NCBI GenBank assembly: GCA_021820675.1
Contig: JAKADI010000021.1
Span: forward strand, 1-11,222
Length of the DNA stretch: 11,222 nt
DNA from: Bacillota bacterium
Lineage (GTDB): Bacteria; Bacillota; Sulfobacillia; Sulfobacillales; Sulfobacillaceae
Direction: 5' to 3'
The notes under the pieces were generated by a model that saw nothing but the letters and a program-made list of their open reading frames with translations, had not been told where the DNA came from and made no database searches. Position numbers and translations under genes: made by a program. Within the stretch, counting starts at the first letter, position 1. The number at the start of each line of letters is the position of its first letter. Shown here piece after piece: positions 1 through 7,528 of the stretch.

Positions 1-249
1 TCTGCTCTGCGAAAAGTGGCCCGCGTACGATTAACAAATGGTGAAGAAGTGACGGCGTATATCCCCGGAGTTGGCCACAATCTTCAAGAACACTCTGTTG
101 TACTAGTACGTGGAGGTCGTGTTCGGGATTTGCCAGGGGTTCGTTACCACGTTATTCGAGGGGCTCTTGACGCAGGCGGCGTACAGAAGCGAGCGCAAGG
201 TCGATCGAAATATGGCTCCAAGAAGAATCAACCGGCTGGTAAGAAGTAA
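1..249 (+). CDS. rpsL: 30S ribosomal protein S12, 3' part (5' end outside window)
   Basis: The window opens inside this gene, in frame from base 1, and shows the last 82 residues followed by TAA. S12 sits at the decoding centre of the 30S subunit and governs accuracy of codon–anticodon pairing. The visible part begins at the conserved [11 protein letters not shown] stretch (E. coli numbering about 50 onward) and contains [15 protein letters not shown], then [11 protein letters not shown], the decoding-site loop, and ends in a basic tail (GRSKYGSKK). The Asp of the RDLPG loop, the residue that RimO methylthiolates in E. coli, is present. The residue before it, Lys87 in E. coli (Lys88 counting Met), is Arg here (codon CGG at 124–126). 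That change is well known from streptomycin-resistant mutants. The gene is followed after 25 bp by rpsG. Identity is certain from sequence and gene order. About 40–55 N-terminal residues are missing, including the other streptomycin site, Lys42/43. Confidence 0.98.
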   Translation, partial: SALRKVARVRLTNGEEVTAYIPGVGHNLQEHSVVLVRGGRVRDLPGVRYHVIRGALDAGGVQKRAQGRSKYGSKKNQPAGKK

Positions 250-274
250 CGCAGCACAGTTAAGGAGGGAACTC

Positions 275-745
275 ATGCCCAGACGTGGAGGGGTTGGTGT
301 CCGGGAAGTCACGCCGGATGCGATTTATAACAGTCCGCAAGTTGCAGCGCTTATTAATAAGGTCATGATGAGCGGCAAGAAAAGTTTAGCTGAACGTATT
401 GTTTACCTAGCATTTGACAAGGTGTCCGAAAAGAGCCAAAAGGATGCCATGGAGGTGTTTGAGGGCGCGATAAAAAATATCACGCCGCTTTTGGAGGTTA
501 GGCCCCGGCGTGTAGGCGGAGCTACTTATCAGGTTCCAATCGAGGTGCGCCCACAGCGGCGTATGTCGCTGGCTATCCGGTGGCTGGTTCAATATTCCCG
601 TGCCCGTCATGAACGAACGATGGAAGAACGCCTAGCGAATGAAATTTTAGACGCCTATCAAAACAGTGGTGGCGCGGTGAAAAAACGTGATGAGACACAC
701 CGTATGGCAGAGGCCAACAAAGCTTTCGCTCATTATCGTTGGTAG
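275..745 (+). CDS. rpsG: 30S ribosomal protein S7
   Basis: S7 is a primary 16S rRNA binder that nucleates assembly of the 30S head and lines the E site near the mRNA. The product is 156 residues, the usual bacterial length, opening with [15 protein letters not shown]. The conserved core [19 protein letters not shown] and the C-terminal [20 protein letters not shown] end are intact. The start is the ATG at 275, preceded by TAAGGAGGGA at 261–270. The frame stays open upstream into rpsL, but that extension has no S7 homology. The rpsL–rpsG gap is only 25 bp, too short for the roughly 100-nt structured intercistronic region through which E. coli S7 represses its own operon, so that exact feedback device is probably absent. 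Identification is certain. Confidence 0.99.
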   Translation: MPRRGGVGVREVTPDAIYNSPQVAALINKVMMSGKKSLAERIVYLAFDKVSEKSQKDAMEVFEGAIKNITPLLEVRPRRVGGATYQVPIEVRPQRRMSLAIRWLVQYSRARHERTMEERLANEILDAYQNSGGAVKKRDETHRMAEANKAFAHYRW

Positions 746-789
746 ACTCGACAAAGTAGGACAGTAGGTAAGAAGGGAGTTTCCCAGTT

Positions 790-2865
790 ATGGCTCGAGC
801 GTTTCCTTTAGAACGAACCCGAAACATCGGGATTATGGCTCATATTGATGCGGGGAAAACCACCACAACTGAGCGTATTTTGTTTTATACCCATCGTACT
901 CACAAAATCGGTGAAGTTCACGAAGGAACGGCTACGATGGATTGGATGGTGCAAGAGCAAGAACGGGGAATCACCATTACGTCGGCGGCGACCACGACGA
1001 CATGGCGTGACCACCGTATTAATATTATCGACACGCCCGGCCACGTGGACTTCACGGTTGAAGTAGAGCGGTCTTTGCGCGTACTGGATGGTGCCATTGC
1101 TGTATTTGACGCCAAAGGCGGTGTCGAGCCCCAGTCGGAGACGGTGTGGAGACAAGCAGACAAATACCGCGTGCCTCGAATGGCCTATGTCAATAAAATG
1201 GATATTATTGGAGCGGACTTCGCCAACACGGTAAGTCAAATAAACACGCGGTTGGGGGCAAATCCGGTTGCCATCCAGTGGCCCTGGGGAGCCGAAGCCC
1301 AGTTCAAAGGGCTTGTAGACCTGGTCAAGATGCAGGCCTATGTGTATGAGGATGATTTGGGAACACGTGGCGAATATGTCGCCATACCGGAAGAGTTGAT
1401 GGATGTCTGTAACGAACGTCGGCAAATGCTTTTAGAGGCAGTCGCCGATGTGGACGACACGTTGATGGAAAAATATTTGGAGGGCGAAGAACTGACGGAG
1501 GCTGAAATTCGTGTAGGACTTCGGAAGGGAACGCTGTCTAGTCAACTGGTGCCCGTCTTATGTGGCTCATCTTACCGGAACAAAGGAGTTCAACCTCTTT
1601 TGGATGCCGTGGTGGATTATCTGCCGTCCCCTTTGGACGTTGGAGCCGTCCGAGGCCATGATCCGGCGACAGAAGAGGAAGCCCATCGTGACGTTTCCGA
1701 CGACGCGCCTTTCTCAGGTCTTGCGTTTAAGATCATGTCTGATCCGTTTGTCGGCAAGCTGGCCTTCTTCAGAGTGTATTCGGGCACTCTGTCATCGGGC
1801 TCTTACGTCTTCAATGTTACAAAGGGACGCCGGGAGCGCATTGGCCGCATTCTCCAGATGCACGCCAATCACCGTGAAGAAATTGATACCGTTTACGCGG
1901 GAGACATCGCCGCGGCTGTAGGTCTTAAAGAAACGACAACAGGGGATACGCTGGCTGATGAACAAAAGCCGATCCTTCTCGAGTCAATGGTGTTTCCGGA
2001 ACCGGTTATATCCGTGGCTATTGAACCGAAGACGAAGGCTGACCAGGATAAGATGGGAACGGCGTTGACGAAGTTGGCCGAAGAGGACCCGACTTTTCGC
2101 ATGTACACCGATCAGGAAACTGGGCAAACCATTATCGAGGGTATGGGAGAACTGCACCTGGAGATCATCGTGGACCGGCTGCTACGTGAGTTTAAGGTTC
2201 AAGCCAATGTTGGTAAACCGCAGGTGGCTTACAAAGAAACCTTGCGTAAAGCCGTGGAGGCAGAAGGTAAATTTATTCGTCAAAGCGGTGGACGTGGGCA
2301 GTATGGTCACGTATGGCTAAGAGTTGAGCCGTTGGAGCCTGGGCAAGGATTTGAATACGTCAACAAGATTGTTGGTGGTGTGATCCCGAGAGAGTACATT
2401 CCGGCCGTTGAGGCTGGGGTCAAAGAAGCCATGGAATCTGGGGTATTGGCTGGATACCCCGTATTGGATGTTCGTGTTACACTATTTGACGGTTCCTACC
2501 ACGAAGTCGACTCTAGTGAAATGGCTTTTAAGATCGCAGGTTCCATGGGATTCAAGGCTGCAGCACAAAAAGCTAACCCGGTGTTGTTAGAGCCTATCAT
2601 GGCCGTCGAGGTTGTGGTGCCTGATGAGTACATGGGTGATGTGATCGGCGATCTGAATTCGCGGCGGGGCCGCATTGAGGGTATGGATCCCAGGCCAGGA
2701 GGCGTTCAAGCCATAAGGGGGCACGTACCCTTGGCGGAGATGTTTGGTTACGCCACGGACCTTCGCTCCCGATCTCAAGGGCGAGGTACCTATACGATGC
2801 AATTTTCGCATTATGAAGAGGCACCCAAGCATGTCACAGAACAGGTCATAAAAGCCAGACACTAA
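790..2865 (+). CDS. fusA: Elongation factor G (translocation GTPase)
   Basis: EF-G binds GTP and drives translocation of tRNAs and mRNA; with ribosome recycling factor it also splits post-termination ribosomes. The 691-residue product shows the G motifs: G1 AHIDAGKT at 17–24, G2 RGITIT at 59–64, G3 DTPGH at 81–85 with catalytic His85, G4 NKMD at 135–138, and a G5-type CGSS at 258–261. Domain II starts near residue 305, domain III covers about 405–480, domain IV about 485–600 and domain V from about 600. Domain IV carries the loop SGGRGQYGH (499–507) and the tip [11 protein letters not shown], with His571 at the place of E. coli His583. In domain V the loop after RRGRIEGM (residues 633–640, DPRPGGVQ) looks one residue longer than the common EARGNAQ form. 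AGAAGGGAG at 771–779 precedes the ATG. The length matches Bacillota EF-G (about 692) rather than E. coli (704). Confidence 0.99.
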   Translation: MARAFPLERTRNIGIMAHIDAGKTTTTERILFYTHRTHKIGEVHEGTATMDWMVQEQERGITITSAATTTTWRDHRINIIDTPGHVDFTVEVERSLRVLDGAIAVFDAKGGVEPQSETVWRQADKYRVPRMAYVNKMDIIGADFANTVSQINTRLGANPVAIQWPWGAEAQFKGLVDLVKMQAYVYEDDLGTRGEYVAIPEELMDVCNERRQMLLEAVADVDDTLMEKYLEGEELTEAEIRVGLRKGTLSSQLVPVLCGSSYRNKGVQPLLDAVVDYLPSPLDVGAVRGHDPATEEEAHRDVSDDAPFSGLAFKIMSDPFVGKLAFFRVYSGTLSSGSYVFNVTKGRRERIGRILQMHANHREEIDTVYAGDIAAAVGLKETTTGDTLADEQKPILLESMVFPEPVISVAIEPKTKADQDKMGTALTKLAEEDPTFRMYTDQETGQTIIEGMGELHLEIIVDRLLREFKVQANVGKPQVAYKETLRKAVEAEGKFIRQSGGRGQYGHVWLRVEPLEPGQGFEYVNKIVGGVIPREYIPAVEAGVKEAMESGVLAGYPVLDVRVTLFDGSYHEVDSSEMAFKIAGSMGFKAAAQKANPVLLEPIMAVEVVVPDEYMGDVIGDLNSRRGRIEGMDPRPGGVQAIRGHVPLAEMFGYATDLRSRSQGRGTYTMQFSHYEEAPKHVTEQVIKARH

Positions 2866-2903
2866 GGAAGCTGGCGAAGGAAACTAACGAGGAGGATTTA
2901 GCA

Positions 2904-4106
2904 ATGGCAAAAAAGAAGTACGAGCGTACCAAGCCACACATTAACGTAGGGACAATTGGTCATGTTGACCATGGGAAGACGACGTTAACGGCGGCTATTA
3001 CCCGTGTGTTGGCGACTTTAGGGCAAGCGGAATTTACCGCCTACGACCAAATCGACAAGGCGCCCGAAGAGCGTGAACGCGGTATTACTATTGCCACGGC
3101 GCACGTGGAGTACGAGACGGACAAGAGGCACTACGCTCACGTCGACTGCCCGGGGCATGCCGACTATGTCAAGAACATGATTACCGGTGCAGCTCAGATG
3201 GACGGTGCAATTTTAGTCGTGTCAGCTGCTGATGGACCTATGCCGCAGACCCGCGAACACATTCTACTGGCTCGTCAGGTGGGTGTGCCGAATATTGTGG
3301 TATTTCTTAACAAGGCAGACATGGTTGACGACCCGGAATTGATGGAACTGGTCGAAATCGAAGTTCGTGAACTATTGAGCAGCTACGAGTTCCCTGGCGA
3401 CGACATTCCGGTTGTGGCGGGATCGGCTTTGAAGGCTTTGGAATGCGGTTGTGGAAAGCGCGATTGTGAATGGTGCGGCAAGATTTGGGACCTCATGGAT
3501 GCGGTAGATGACTACGTACCGACCCCTGAACGGGACACCAATCGTCCTTTCTTGATGCCGGTTGAAGACACTATGTCCATTACAGGACGTGGAACGGTGG
3601 TAACGGGTCGTGTAGAGCGGGGAACCATCAAGGTTGGAGAAGAAGTTGAAATTGTTGGTCTGACCGAGATGGCAAAGAAGACCGTCGTGACTGGAGTGGA
3701 AATGTTCCGCAAGACTTTAGACCAAGCGGTTGCGGGGGATAACGTCGGATGTCTGTTGCGTGGCGTTGACAAAGATGAAGTGGAACGGGGACAGGTTTTG
3801 TCCAAACCCGGTAGTATTCATCCACATACGAAATACAAAGCTGAAGTTTACGTTTTAACAAAGGAGGAGGGCGGTCGGCATACCCCTTTCTTTAATGGAT
3901 ATCGGCCACAATTCTACTTCCGGACGACGGACGTCACGGGGATGGTTAATCTGCCTGAGGGTGTTGAAATGGTGATGCCAGGTGACAACATCCAAATGGA
4001 AGTAGAATTAATTGCGCCGATTGCTATGGAAGAAGGCCTTCGTTTCGCTATTCGCGAAGGGGGCCGCACTGTGGGCGCTGGCGTAGTGACCCAAATATTG
4101 GCATAG
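2904..4106 (+). CDS. tuf: Elongation factor Tu with four-cysteine insertion
   Basis: EF-Tu carries aminoacyl-tRNA to the ribosomal A site as a ternary complex with GTP. The 400-residue product has GHVDHGKT at 19–26, effector RGITI at 59–63 with Thr62, DCPGH at 81–85 with catalytic His85, NKAD at 136–139 and the G5 SAL at 174–176. Domains II and III follow (about 215–310 and 311–400), ending with the [15 protein letters not shown] strand common to the family. Straight after G5, residues 181–192 read [12 protein letters not shown], a C-x-C-x4-C-x2-C pattern about five residues longer than the E. coli loop (GDAEWEAK), at the place where Thermus EF-Tu has its own ten-residue insertion. Four closely spaced cysteines suggest a metal site, which is inference. 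GAGGAGGA at 2889–2896 precedes the ATG. rpsJ begins 18 bp after the stop. A second tuf copy elsewhere in the genome cannot be excluded. Confidence 0.99.
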   Translation: MAKKKYERTKPHINVGTIGHVDHGKTTLTAAITRVLATLGQAEFTAYDQIDKAPEERERGITIATAHVEYETDKRHYAHVDCPGHADYVKNMITGAAQMDGAILVVSAADGPMPQTREHILLARQVGVPNIVVFLNKADMVDDPELMELVEIEVRELLSSYEFPGDDIPVVAGSALKALECGCGKRDCEWCGKIWDLMDAVDDYVPTPERDTNRPFLMPVEDTMSITGRGTVVTGRVERGTIKVGEEVEIVGLTEMAKKTVVTGVEMFRKTLDQAVAGDNVGCLLRGVDKDEVERGQVLSKPGSIHPHTKYKAEVYVLTKEEGGRHTPFFNGYRPQFYFRTTDVTGMVNLPEGVEMVMPGDNIQMEVELIAPIAMEEGLRFAIREGGRTVGAGVVTQILA

Positions 4107-4124
4107 GGTAAGGGGGAGCGGACA
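4107..4124 (+). other. Very short tuf–rpsJ junction joining the str and S10 blocks
   Basis: Only 18 bases lie between the tuf stop and the rpsJ GTG, and AAGGGGGAG (4110–4118) occupies most of them as the rpsJ ribosome binding site. There is no room for a terminator, a promoter, or the long S10 leader through which L4 regulates this operon in enterobacteria. What is seen is the spacing; the inference is that str and S10 genes are co-transcribed. A promoter inside the tuf coding sequence cannot be ruled out by eye. Confidence 0.8.
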
Positions 4125-4433
4125 GTGGCCCAGCAGAAGATTCGAATTCGGTTAAAGGGTTACGATTATGAAGTCTTAGACAAGTCAGCGGCGACAATTG
4201 TGGAGACCGCGCGGCGCAATGGTGCCGCAGTCTCCGGCCCGGTGCCGTTGCCAACGGAAAAAAAGGTGTACACGGTTCTGACTGCCCCTAACGGAGAGAA
4301 AGACATTCGCGAGCAGTTTGAGCGCCGGATTCACAAACGTTTGATCGATATCATGGATCCGAGTCAAAAAACGGTCAATGCGCTCATGCGTCTGGATCTC
4401 CCGGCCGGAGTGGATATCGAGATTAAGCTGTAG
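4125..4433 (+). CDS. rpsJ: 30S ribosomal protein S10 (NusE)
   Basis: S10 is a 30S head protein that also acts as NusE, pairing with NusB in antitermination complexes and with NusG to link RNA polymerase to the ribosome. The product is 102 residues, the normal length, opening [14 protein letters not shown] and ending [15 protein letters not shown]. The start is GTG at 4125, supported by AAGGGGGAG at 4110–4118 and by the match of the very next residues to the family N-terminus. [10 protein letters not shown] and [15 protein letters not shown] mark the two arms of the extended loop. The loop tip, SPHVNKD in E. coli at 54–60, reads APNGEKD here with no gap, so His56, Val57 and Asn58 are replaced by Asn, Gly and Glu. 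Position 57 is the known tetracycline/tigecycline-associated site. Identity is certain; the phenotype is unknown. Confidence 0.98.
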   Translation: MAQQKIRIRLKGYDYEVLDKSAATIVETARRNGAAVSGPVPLPTEKKVYTVLTAPNGEKDIREQFERRIHKRLIDIMDPSQKTVNALMRLDLPAGVDIEIKL

Positions 4434-4446
4434 GCGGGAGGATGTT

Positions 4447-5097
4447 ATGAAGGGAATTATTGGGATCAAGGTAGGCATGACCCAAGTGTTCGATGACGAG
4501 GGCCGTGCCGTTCCCGTTACGGTTATCCATGCCGAGCCAAACAGGGTATTGCGGTTGCGGACCGAGGCAAAAGATGGCTACAACGCCGTTCAACTTGGGG
4601 TCGGTGCAATCAAACCCCACAAGGTAGCCCGACCGCAACGCATTGACTTTGAAAAGCTGGGTGTCGAACCCGTACGGTATGTGCGCGAGTTTAGACTACC
4701 GGGGTCTACGGACTTGGAGCCAGGCTCGCTGCTAAAAGTTGAGGAAGCCTTCAACGCGGGTGACATTGTCGATGTAACCGGGACCAGTAAAGGAAAAGGA
4801 TTCGCCGGGGTTATTAAGCGCTGGGGATTTCGGCGTGGACCAACCACTCACGGGTCTAAATACCACCGTCGGGTGGGCTCGTTGGCAGCCAGAACATCTG
4901 GAGGTGGGGGTCGGGTGCACCCCGGGAGGAAGATGCCCGGACATAAAGGGCATGCTCGCGTGACCATTCTTAAGCTTCGAGTCGAAAGAGTGGATGCGGA
5001 CCGGAGTTTGTTGTTAGTGCGGGGAGCTGTTCCAGGTCCCCGGGGTTCGGTAGTTCTAGTAAGGGATTCCGTGCGTAATCGGAAAGGAGCGAGGTAG
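4447..5097 (+). CDS. rplC: 50S ribosomal protein L3
   Basis: L3 is an early-assembling 23S rRNA binder whose long loop reaches the peptidyl transferase centre. The product is 216 residues, within the usual 205–220 range, starting MKGIIGIKVGMTQVF, the universal L3 opening. The ATG at 4447 is chosen for this and for GGGAGGA at 4436–4442; the frame runs 23 codons further upstream inside rpsJ without homology. WGFRRGPTTHGSKYHRRVGS (126–145) is the conserved core. The loop that follows, residues 146–168, contains SGGGG at 151–155 and MPGHKG instead of the usual NxTPxRVxKGKKMPGRMG-like pattern, and is about two residues longer than in E. coli. The E. coli Gln methylated by PrmB has no obvious equivalent. 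rplD follows after 2 bp, its ribosome binding site lying within the last L3 codons. Identification is certain. Confidence 0.98.
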   Translation: MKGIIGIKVGMTQVFDDEGRAVPVTVIHAEPNRVLRLRTEAKDGYNAVQLGVGAIKPHKVARPQRIDFEKLGVEPVRYVREFRLPGSTDLEPGSLLKVEEAFNAGDIVDVTGTSKGKGFAGVIKRWGFRRGPTTHGSKYHRRVGSLAARTSGGGGRVHPGRKMPGHKGHARVTILKLRVERVDADRSLLLVRGAVPGPRGSVVLVRDSVRNRKGAR

Positions 5098-5099
5098 GC

Positions 5100-5726
5100 A
5101 TGCCGACAGTGAACGTGTACGACCTTCAAGGACAGGTTACCGGTGAGCTAACCCTTTCTGATGTCATATTCCAGGTTCCGATTAACATGGCGTTGCTCCA
5201 TCAAGCCATTGTGGCGTTCGAAGCAAATCAGCGCGCTGGAACTGCGGACACGAAAACCCGGTCGGAGGTGCGCGGGGGGGGCCGTAAACCGTGGCGTCAA
5301 AAGGGAACAGGGCGGGCACGGGCCGGGACTATTCGTGCTCCCCATTGGCGCCATGGTGGAGTTGTGTTCGGCCCGCATCCGCGGGACTTCTCGGTTAAGT
5401 TTCCGCGTAAGATGCGCAGAGCGGCTATACGGCAAGCGTTGAGTGCAAAATTAGCGGCTAATGAGCTCAAGGTAGTCAATGATTTAACGCTGAGCGAAAT
5501 TAAGACAAAACATGTGTTGGCCGCACTAGATAGGTTGAACGTGGGGCGCAATGTCTTATTTGTGACGGCCACTCCCAATGAACGCTGGAAATTGTCGGCG
5601 CGTAATTTCAAAGGCGTACACACGGTAACCACAGACAACTTGAATGCCTATAGTCTGCTTCGGTACCACCAAATTGTTCTAGACGCGGGTGCTGTGGCTC
5701 GAGTGGAAGAGGTGTTTGCTCGATGA
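5100..5726 (+). CDS. rplD: 50S ribosomal protein L4
   Basis: L4 binds 23S rRNA early in assembly, and its extended loop, with L22, forms the constriction of the peptide exit tunnel. The product is 208 residues, normal for the family. The tunnel loop is recognisable at about 55–90: SEVRGGGRKPWRQKGTGRAR, then RAPHWRHGGVVFGPHPR. The lysine in WRQKGTG, equivalent to the E. coli Lys63 erythromycin site, is kept. The ATG at 5100 follows the rplC stop by 2 bp, with AAAGGAG at 5083–5089 as ribosome binding site, so the two are probably translationally coupled. The loop codons for Gly59–61 include a run of eight G (5274–5281), a place where sequencing or replication slippage could arise, though the frame is intact. 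L4 represses the S10 operon in E. coli, but no cognate leader is visible here. The stop overlaps the rplW start. Confidence 0.99.
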   Translation: MPTVNVYDLQGQVTGELTLSDVIFQVPINMALLHQAIVAFEANQRAGTADTKTRSEVRGGGRKPWRQKGTGRARAGTIRAPHWRHGGVVFGPHPRDFSVKFPRKMRRAAIRQALSAKLAANELKVVNDLTLSEIKTKHVLAALDRLNVGRNVLFVTATPNERWKLSARNFKGVHTVTTDNLNAYSLLRYHQIVLDAGAVARVEEVFAR

Positions 5727-6010
5727 AAACGGCTTATGATGTCATTATTCGGCCTATTGTAACGGAGGAGGCCACGGACCAAATGGCCCTCAATAAGTAC
5801 ACGTTTGAGGTTTCGCCACGGGCAAATAAAGTCGAAATCCGTAACGCCATTGAAGAAATCTTCAGGGTGCACGTCGTGAAAGTCAACACTTTATGGCGAC
5901 CTAGCAAGGAAAAGCGGCGGGGGATGATCGTGGGTCGGACTCCTCGTCGTAAAAAAGCTGTCATAACTTTAGCGCCTGGGGACACGATTGACATCTTTGA
6001 AGGCGTTTGA
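5723..6010 (+). CDS. rplW: 50S ribosomal protein L23
   Basis: L23 sits at the exit-tunnel mouth and docks trigger factor and the signal recognition particle. The product has 95 residues, the usual size. [11 protein letters not shown] (8–18) is the family's N-terminal signature, and Glu15 lies where E. coli Glu18 contacts trigger factor. [20 protein letters not shown] (24–43) and [14 protein letters not shown] cover the 23S rRNA-binding face, and the C-terminus ends in the typical [15 protein letters not shown]. Its ATG overlaps the rplD stop as ATGA (5723–5726), a classic termination–reinitiation arrangement. A GAAGAGGTG stretch just upstream within rplD can serve as ribosome binding site. 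Nothing odd is seen. Confidence 0.98.
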   Translation: MKTAYDVIIRPIVTEEATDQMALNKYTFEVSPRANKVEIRNAIEEIFRVHVVKVNTLWRPSKEKRRGMIVGRTPRRKKAVITLAPGDTIDIFEGV

Positions 6011-6013
6011 CAT

Positions 6014-6023
6014 TAAGGAGGTG
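6014..6023 (+). promoter_or_regulatory. Near-complete Shine-Dalgarno site of rplB
   Basis: TAAGGAGGTG matches nine consecutive bases (AAGGAGGTG) of the complement of the usual bacterial 16S rRNA tail, 4 nt before the ATG. It fixes the rplB start at 6028 rather than the in-frame TTG at 6007. Confidence 0.9.
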
Positions 6024-6027
6024 GAAC

Positions 6028-6864
6028 ATGGCAGTTCGAAAAATGAAACCAACATCTCCTGGTGTGCGGCATATGACAGTGTCCACCTTTGAGGAGATCA
6101 CGAAGACCGAACCAGAAAAAAGCCTAGTGGTCGGTATACACCGTAAAGCGGGCCGCAACAACTACGGACGTATTACCACACGTCATCGCGGTGGCGGTAC
6201 CAAGAGACTGTATCGACAGATTGATTTCAAGCGCACCAAAGAAGACGTAGCGGCGGTAGTTCAGGCCATTGAGTACGATCCGTTTCGGACAGCTCGGATC
6301 GCGCTCATAAAGTACGAAGATGGGATAAAGGCCTATATTTTGGCCCCCGTAGGGCTAAAAGTCGGCGATACCGTCATTTCCGGATCCAGCGCTGATATCA
6401 AACCCGGTAATGCCTTGAAGTTGCAGGATGTTCCGGTTGGTACGATTGTGCATAATGTGGAATTGACTCCGGGAAAGGGTGCCCAATTGGCCAGATCCGC
6501 TGGGGCCTCGGCGCAACTCGCCGCTAAAGAGGGGAAGTACGCACTGTTACGCCTGCCATCTGGCGAGGTCCGGCGAGTACCGGTATCTGCCCGGGCTACC
6601 ATTGGGCAGGTCGGAAACGTGGAACACGAAAATATTGTGATGGGTAAAGCAGGGCGGAACCGGCACCTCGGGTGGAGGCCTACCGTTCGCGGTAGTGTAA
6701 TGAACCCTGTCGACCACCCTCACGGTGGTGGTGAGGGTAAGGCACCGGTCGGACATAAACATCCGATGACACCGTGGGGAAAACCTGCACTGGGTAAAAA
6801 GACCCGGAAGAAACACAAAGCTTCCGACCGACTGATTGTGCGGCGGCGGAAGACAGGGAGGTAG
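6028..6864 (+). CDS. rplB: 50S ribosomal protein L2
   Basis: L2 bridges the subunits and lies near the peptidyl transferase centre; it is needed for subunit association and tRNA binding. The product is 278 residues, within the family's usual 272–280. Seen: [20 protein letters not shown] opening, [19 protein letters not shown] (42–60) of the OB-fold RNA-binding part, the SH3-like domain from about 125, and [13 protein letters not shown] (226–238) near the C-terminus. His230 lies where E. coli His229 is found. The basic tail [19 protein letters not shown] is intact. The ATG at 6028 is preceded by TAAGGAGGTG at 6014–6023, an almost full complement of the 16S rRNA 3' end. A TTG in frame at 6007 is upstream of this site and lacks homology. 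The stop is separated from rpsS by 3 bp. Identification is certain. Confidence 0.99.
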   Translation: MAVRKMKPTSPGVRHMTVSTFEEITKTEPEKSLVVGIHRKAGRNNYGRITTRHRGGGTKRLYRQIDFKRTKEDVAAVVQAIEYDPFRTARIALIKYEDGIKAYILAPVGLKVGDTVISGSSADIKPGNALKLQDVPVGTIVHNVELTPGKGAQLARSAGASAQLAAKEGKYALLRLPSGEVRRVPVSARATIGQVGNVEHENIVMGKAGRNRHLGWRPTVRGSVMNPVDHPHGGGEGKAPVGHKHPMTPWGKPALGKKTRKKHKASDRLIVRRRKTGR

Positions 6865-6867
6865 AGT

Positions 6868-7152
6868 ATGAGTCGGTCGACAAAAAAAGGTCCATACGTC
6901 GATGAGAAACTGATGAAGAAAATCGATGCGTTGAATGCCAAAAATGATAAACGAGTTGTCAAGACTTGGGCTCGGGCCTCCACTGTTGTTCCAGACATGG
7001 TGGGACACACCGTCGCCATTCATGATGGACGGAGACATGTGCCCATATACATTACTGAAGAGATGGTTGGACACAAGCTTGGGGAATTTGCTCCGACGCG
7101 TACCTTTAAGGGTCATGGAGACAAGACCGAGCGGTCCACGGCTCTGAAATAA
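6868..7152 (+). CDS. rpsS: 30S ribosomal protein S19
   Basis: S19 lies in the 30S head next to S13 and contributes to the A-site finger bridge and tRNA contacts. The 94-residue product matches the family's usual 88–95. It opens [19 protein letters not shown], contains [20 protein letters not shown] (45–64), and then the hallmark [18 protein letters not shown] (66–83). The ATG at 6868 lies 3 bp after the rplB stop, and AGGGAGGT at 6855–6862 runs into that stop, so translation is likely coupled to L2. The central KTWARAS differs mildly from the commoner KTWSRRS. No other anomaly is seen. Confidence 0.98.
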   Translation: MSRSTKKGPYVDEKLMKKIDALNAKNDKRVVKTWARASTVVPDMVGHTVAIHDGRRHVPIYITEEMVGHKLGEFAPTRTFKGHGDKTERSTALK

Positions 7153-7156
7153 GGAG
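7151..7156 (+). promoter_or_regulatory. Shine-Dalgarno site deciding the rplV start
   Basis: AAGGAG directly abuts an in-frame ATG at 7157, leaving no spacing for initiation there, but sits 9 nt from a second ATG at 7166. The second ATG is therefore the likely start, giving an N-terminus [10 protein letters not shown] that also suits L22 better than the MALMADV alternative. Confidence 0.75.
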
Positions 7157-7165
7157 ATGGCATTA

Positions 7166-7519
7166 ATGGCAGACGTAGCAGAAGCTCGGGCACATGTGCG
7201 CCATGTCCGCATCGCTCCCCGCAAGGTCCGAATTGTTGTGGACCTAATCCGGGGAAAAAATATTGGGGACGCAGAGGCCATATTGCGGCACACACCAAAG
7301 CGAGCCTCAGTTGTGGTGGCGAAGCTACTTAAGAGTGCGGTCGCCAATGCGCAACACAACTTCGATATGGACGTAAGAGATTTGTATGTTCATGCGGTGT
7401 GGGTTGATGGCGGACCAACGCTTAAACGTATTCATCCTCGCAGTCGGGGGCAAGCATTCTCGATCCTGAAACGGACGAGTCACATTTCGGTTGTGTTACG
7501 ACCCAAGCACAACGGCTAG
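7166..7519 (+). CDS. rplV: 50S ribosomal protein L22
   Basis: L22 binds 23S rRNA and its long β-hairpin lines the exit tunnel, facing L4. The product is 117 residues from the chosen ATG (120 from the upstream ATG at 7157, which sits too close to the ribosome binding site). Seen: [20 protein letters not shown] (7–26), NAQHNFDMD in the middle and the hairpin [20 protein letters not shown] (83–102), ending [10 protein letters not shown]. In E. coli the hairpin tip reads LKRIMPRAKGRADRILKR; here Met is His90, Ala is Ser93 and the Arg after the conserved Gly is Gln96. These residues face the nascent chain and macrolides, so the tunnel surface is slightly altered. rpsC starts 9 bp after the stop. 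Identification is certain; only the start has a three-residue ambiguity. Confidence 0.97.
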   Translation: MADVAEARAHVRHVRIAPRKVRIVVDLIRGKNIGDAEAILRHTPKRASVVVAKLLKSAVANAQHNFDMDVRDLYVHAVWVDGGPTLKRIHPRSRGQAFSILKRTSHISVVLRPKHNG

Positions 7520-7528
7520 GAGGGAATC

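Noticed and set aside
110..274. Upstream in-frame extension of rpsG through rpsL
   Set aside because: S7 homology begins exactly at the ATG at 275 behind a strong Shine-Dalgarno site; the extension only reads rpsL in another frame.
746..789. Terminators or structured RNA in the intergenic gaps (746–789, 2866–2903, 9122–9167, 9540–9576, 11078–11104)
   Set aside because: No GC-rich hairpin followed by a T run, and no convincing inverted repeat, was seen in any gap; they hold mainly ribosome binding sites.
808..1425. Minus-strand open frame of about 205 codons inside fusA
   Set aside because: Shadow of a highly conserved GTPase coding region; no recognisable protein features or sensible ribosome binding site context.
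4378..4446. Upstream in-frame extension of rplC into rpsJ
   Set aside because: L3 homology begins at MKGIIGIKVG (ATG 4447) with its own ribosome binding site; the extension is rpsJ out of frame.
7157..7165. Earlier ATG for rplV giving MALMADV
   Set aside because: It abuts AAGGAG with no spacing, whereas the ATG at 7166 has a normal 9-nt spacing.
6547..7359. Long open frame (about 270 codons) on the minus strand across rplB, rpsS and rplV
   Set aside because: It lies wholly opposite three certain ribosomal protein genes, has no recognisable domains, and long antisense frames are expected from biased codon use.
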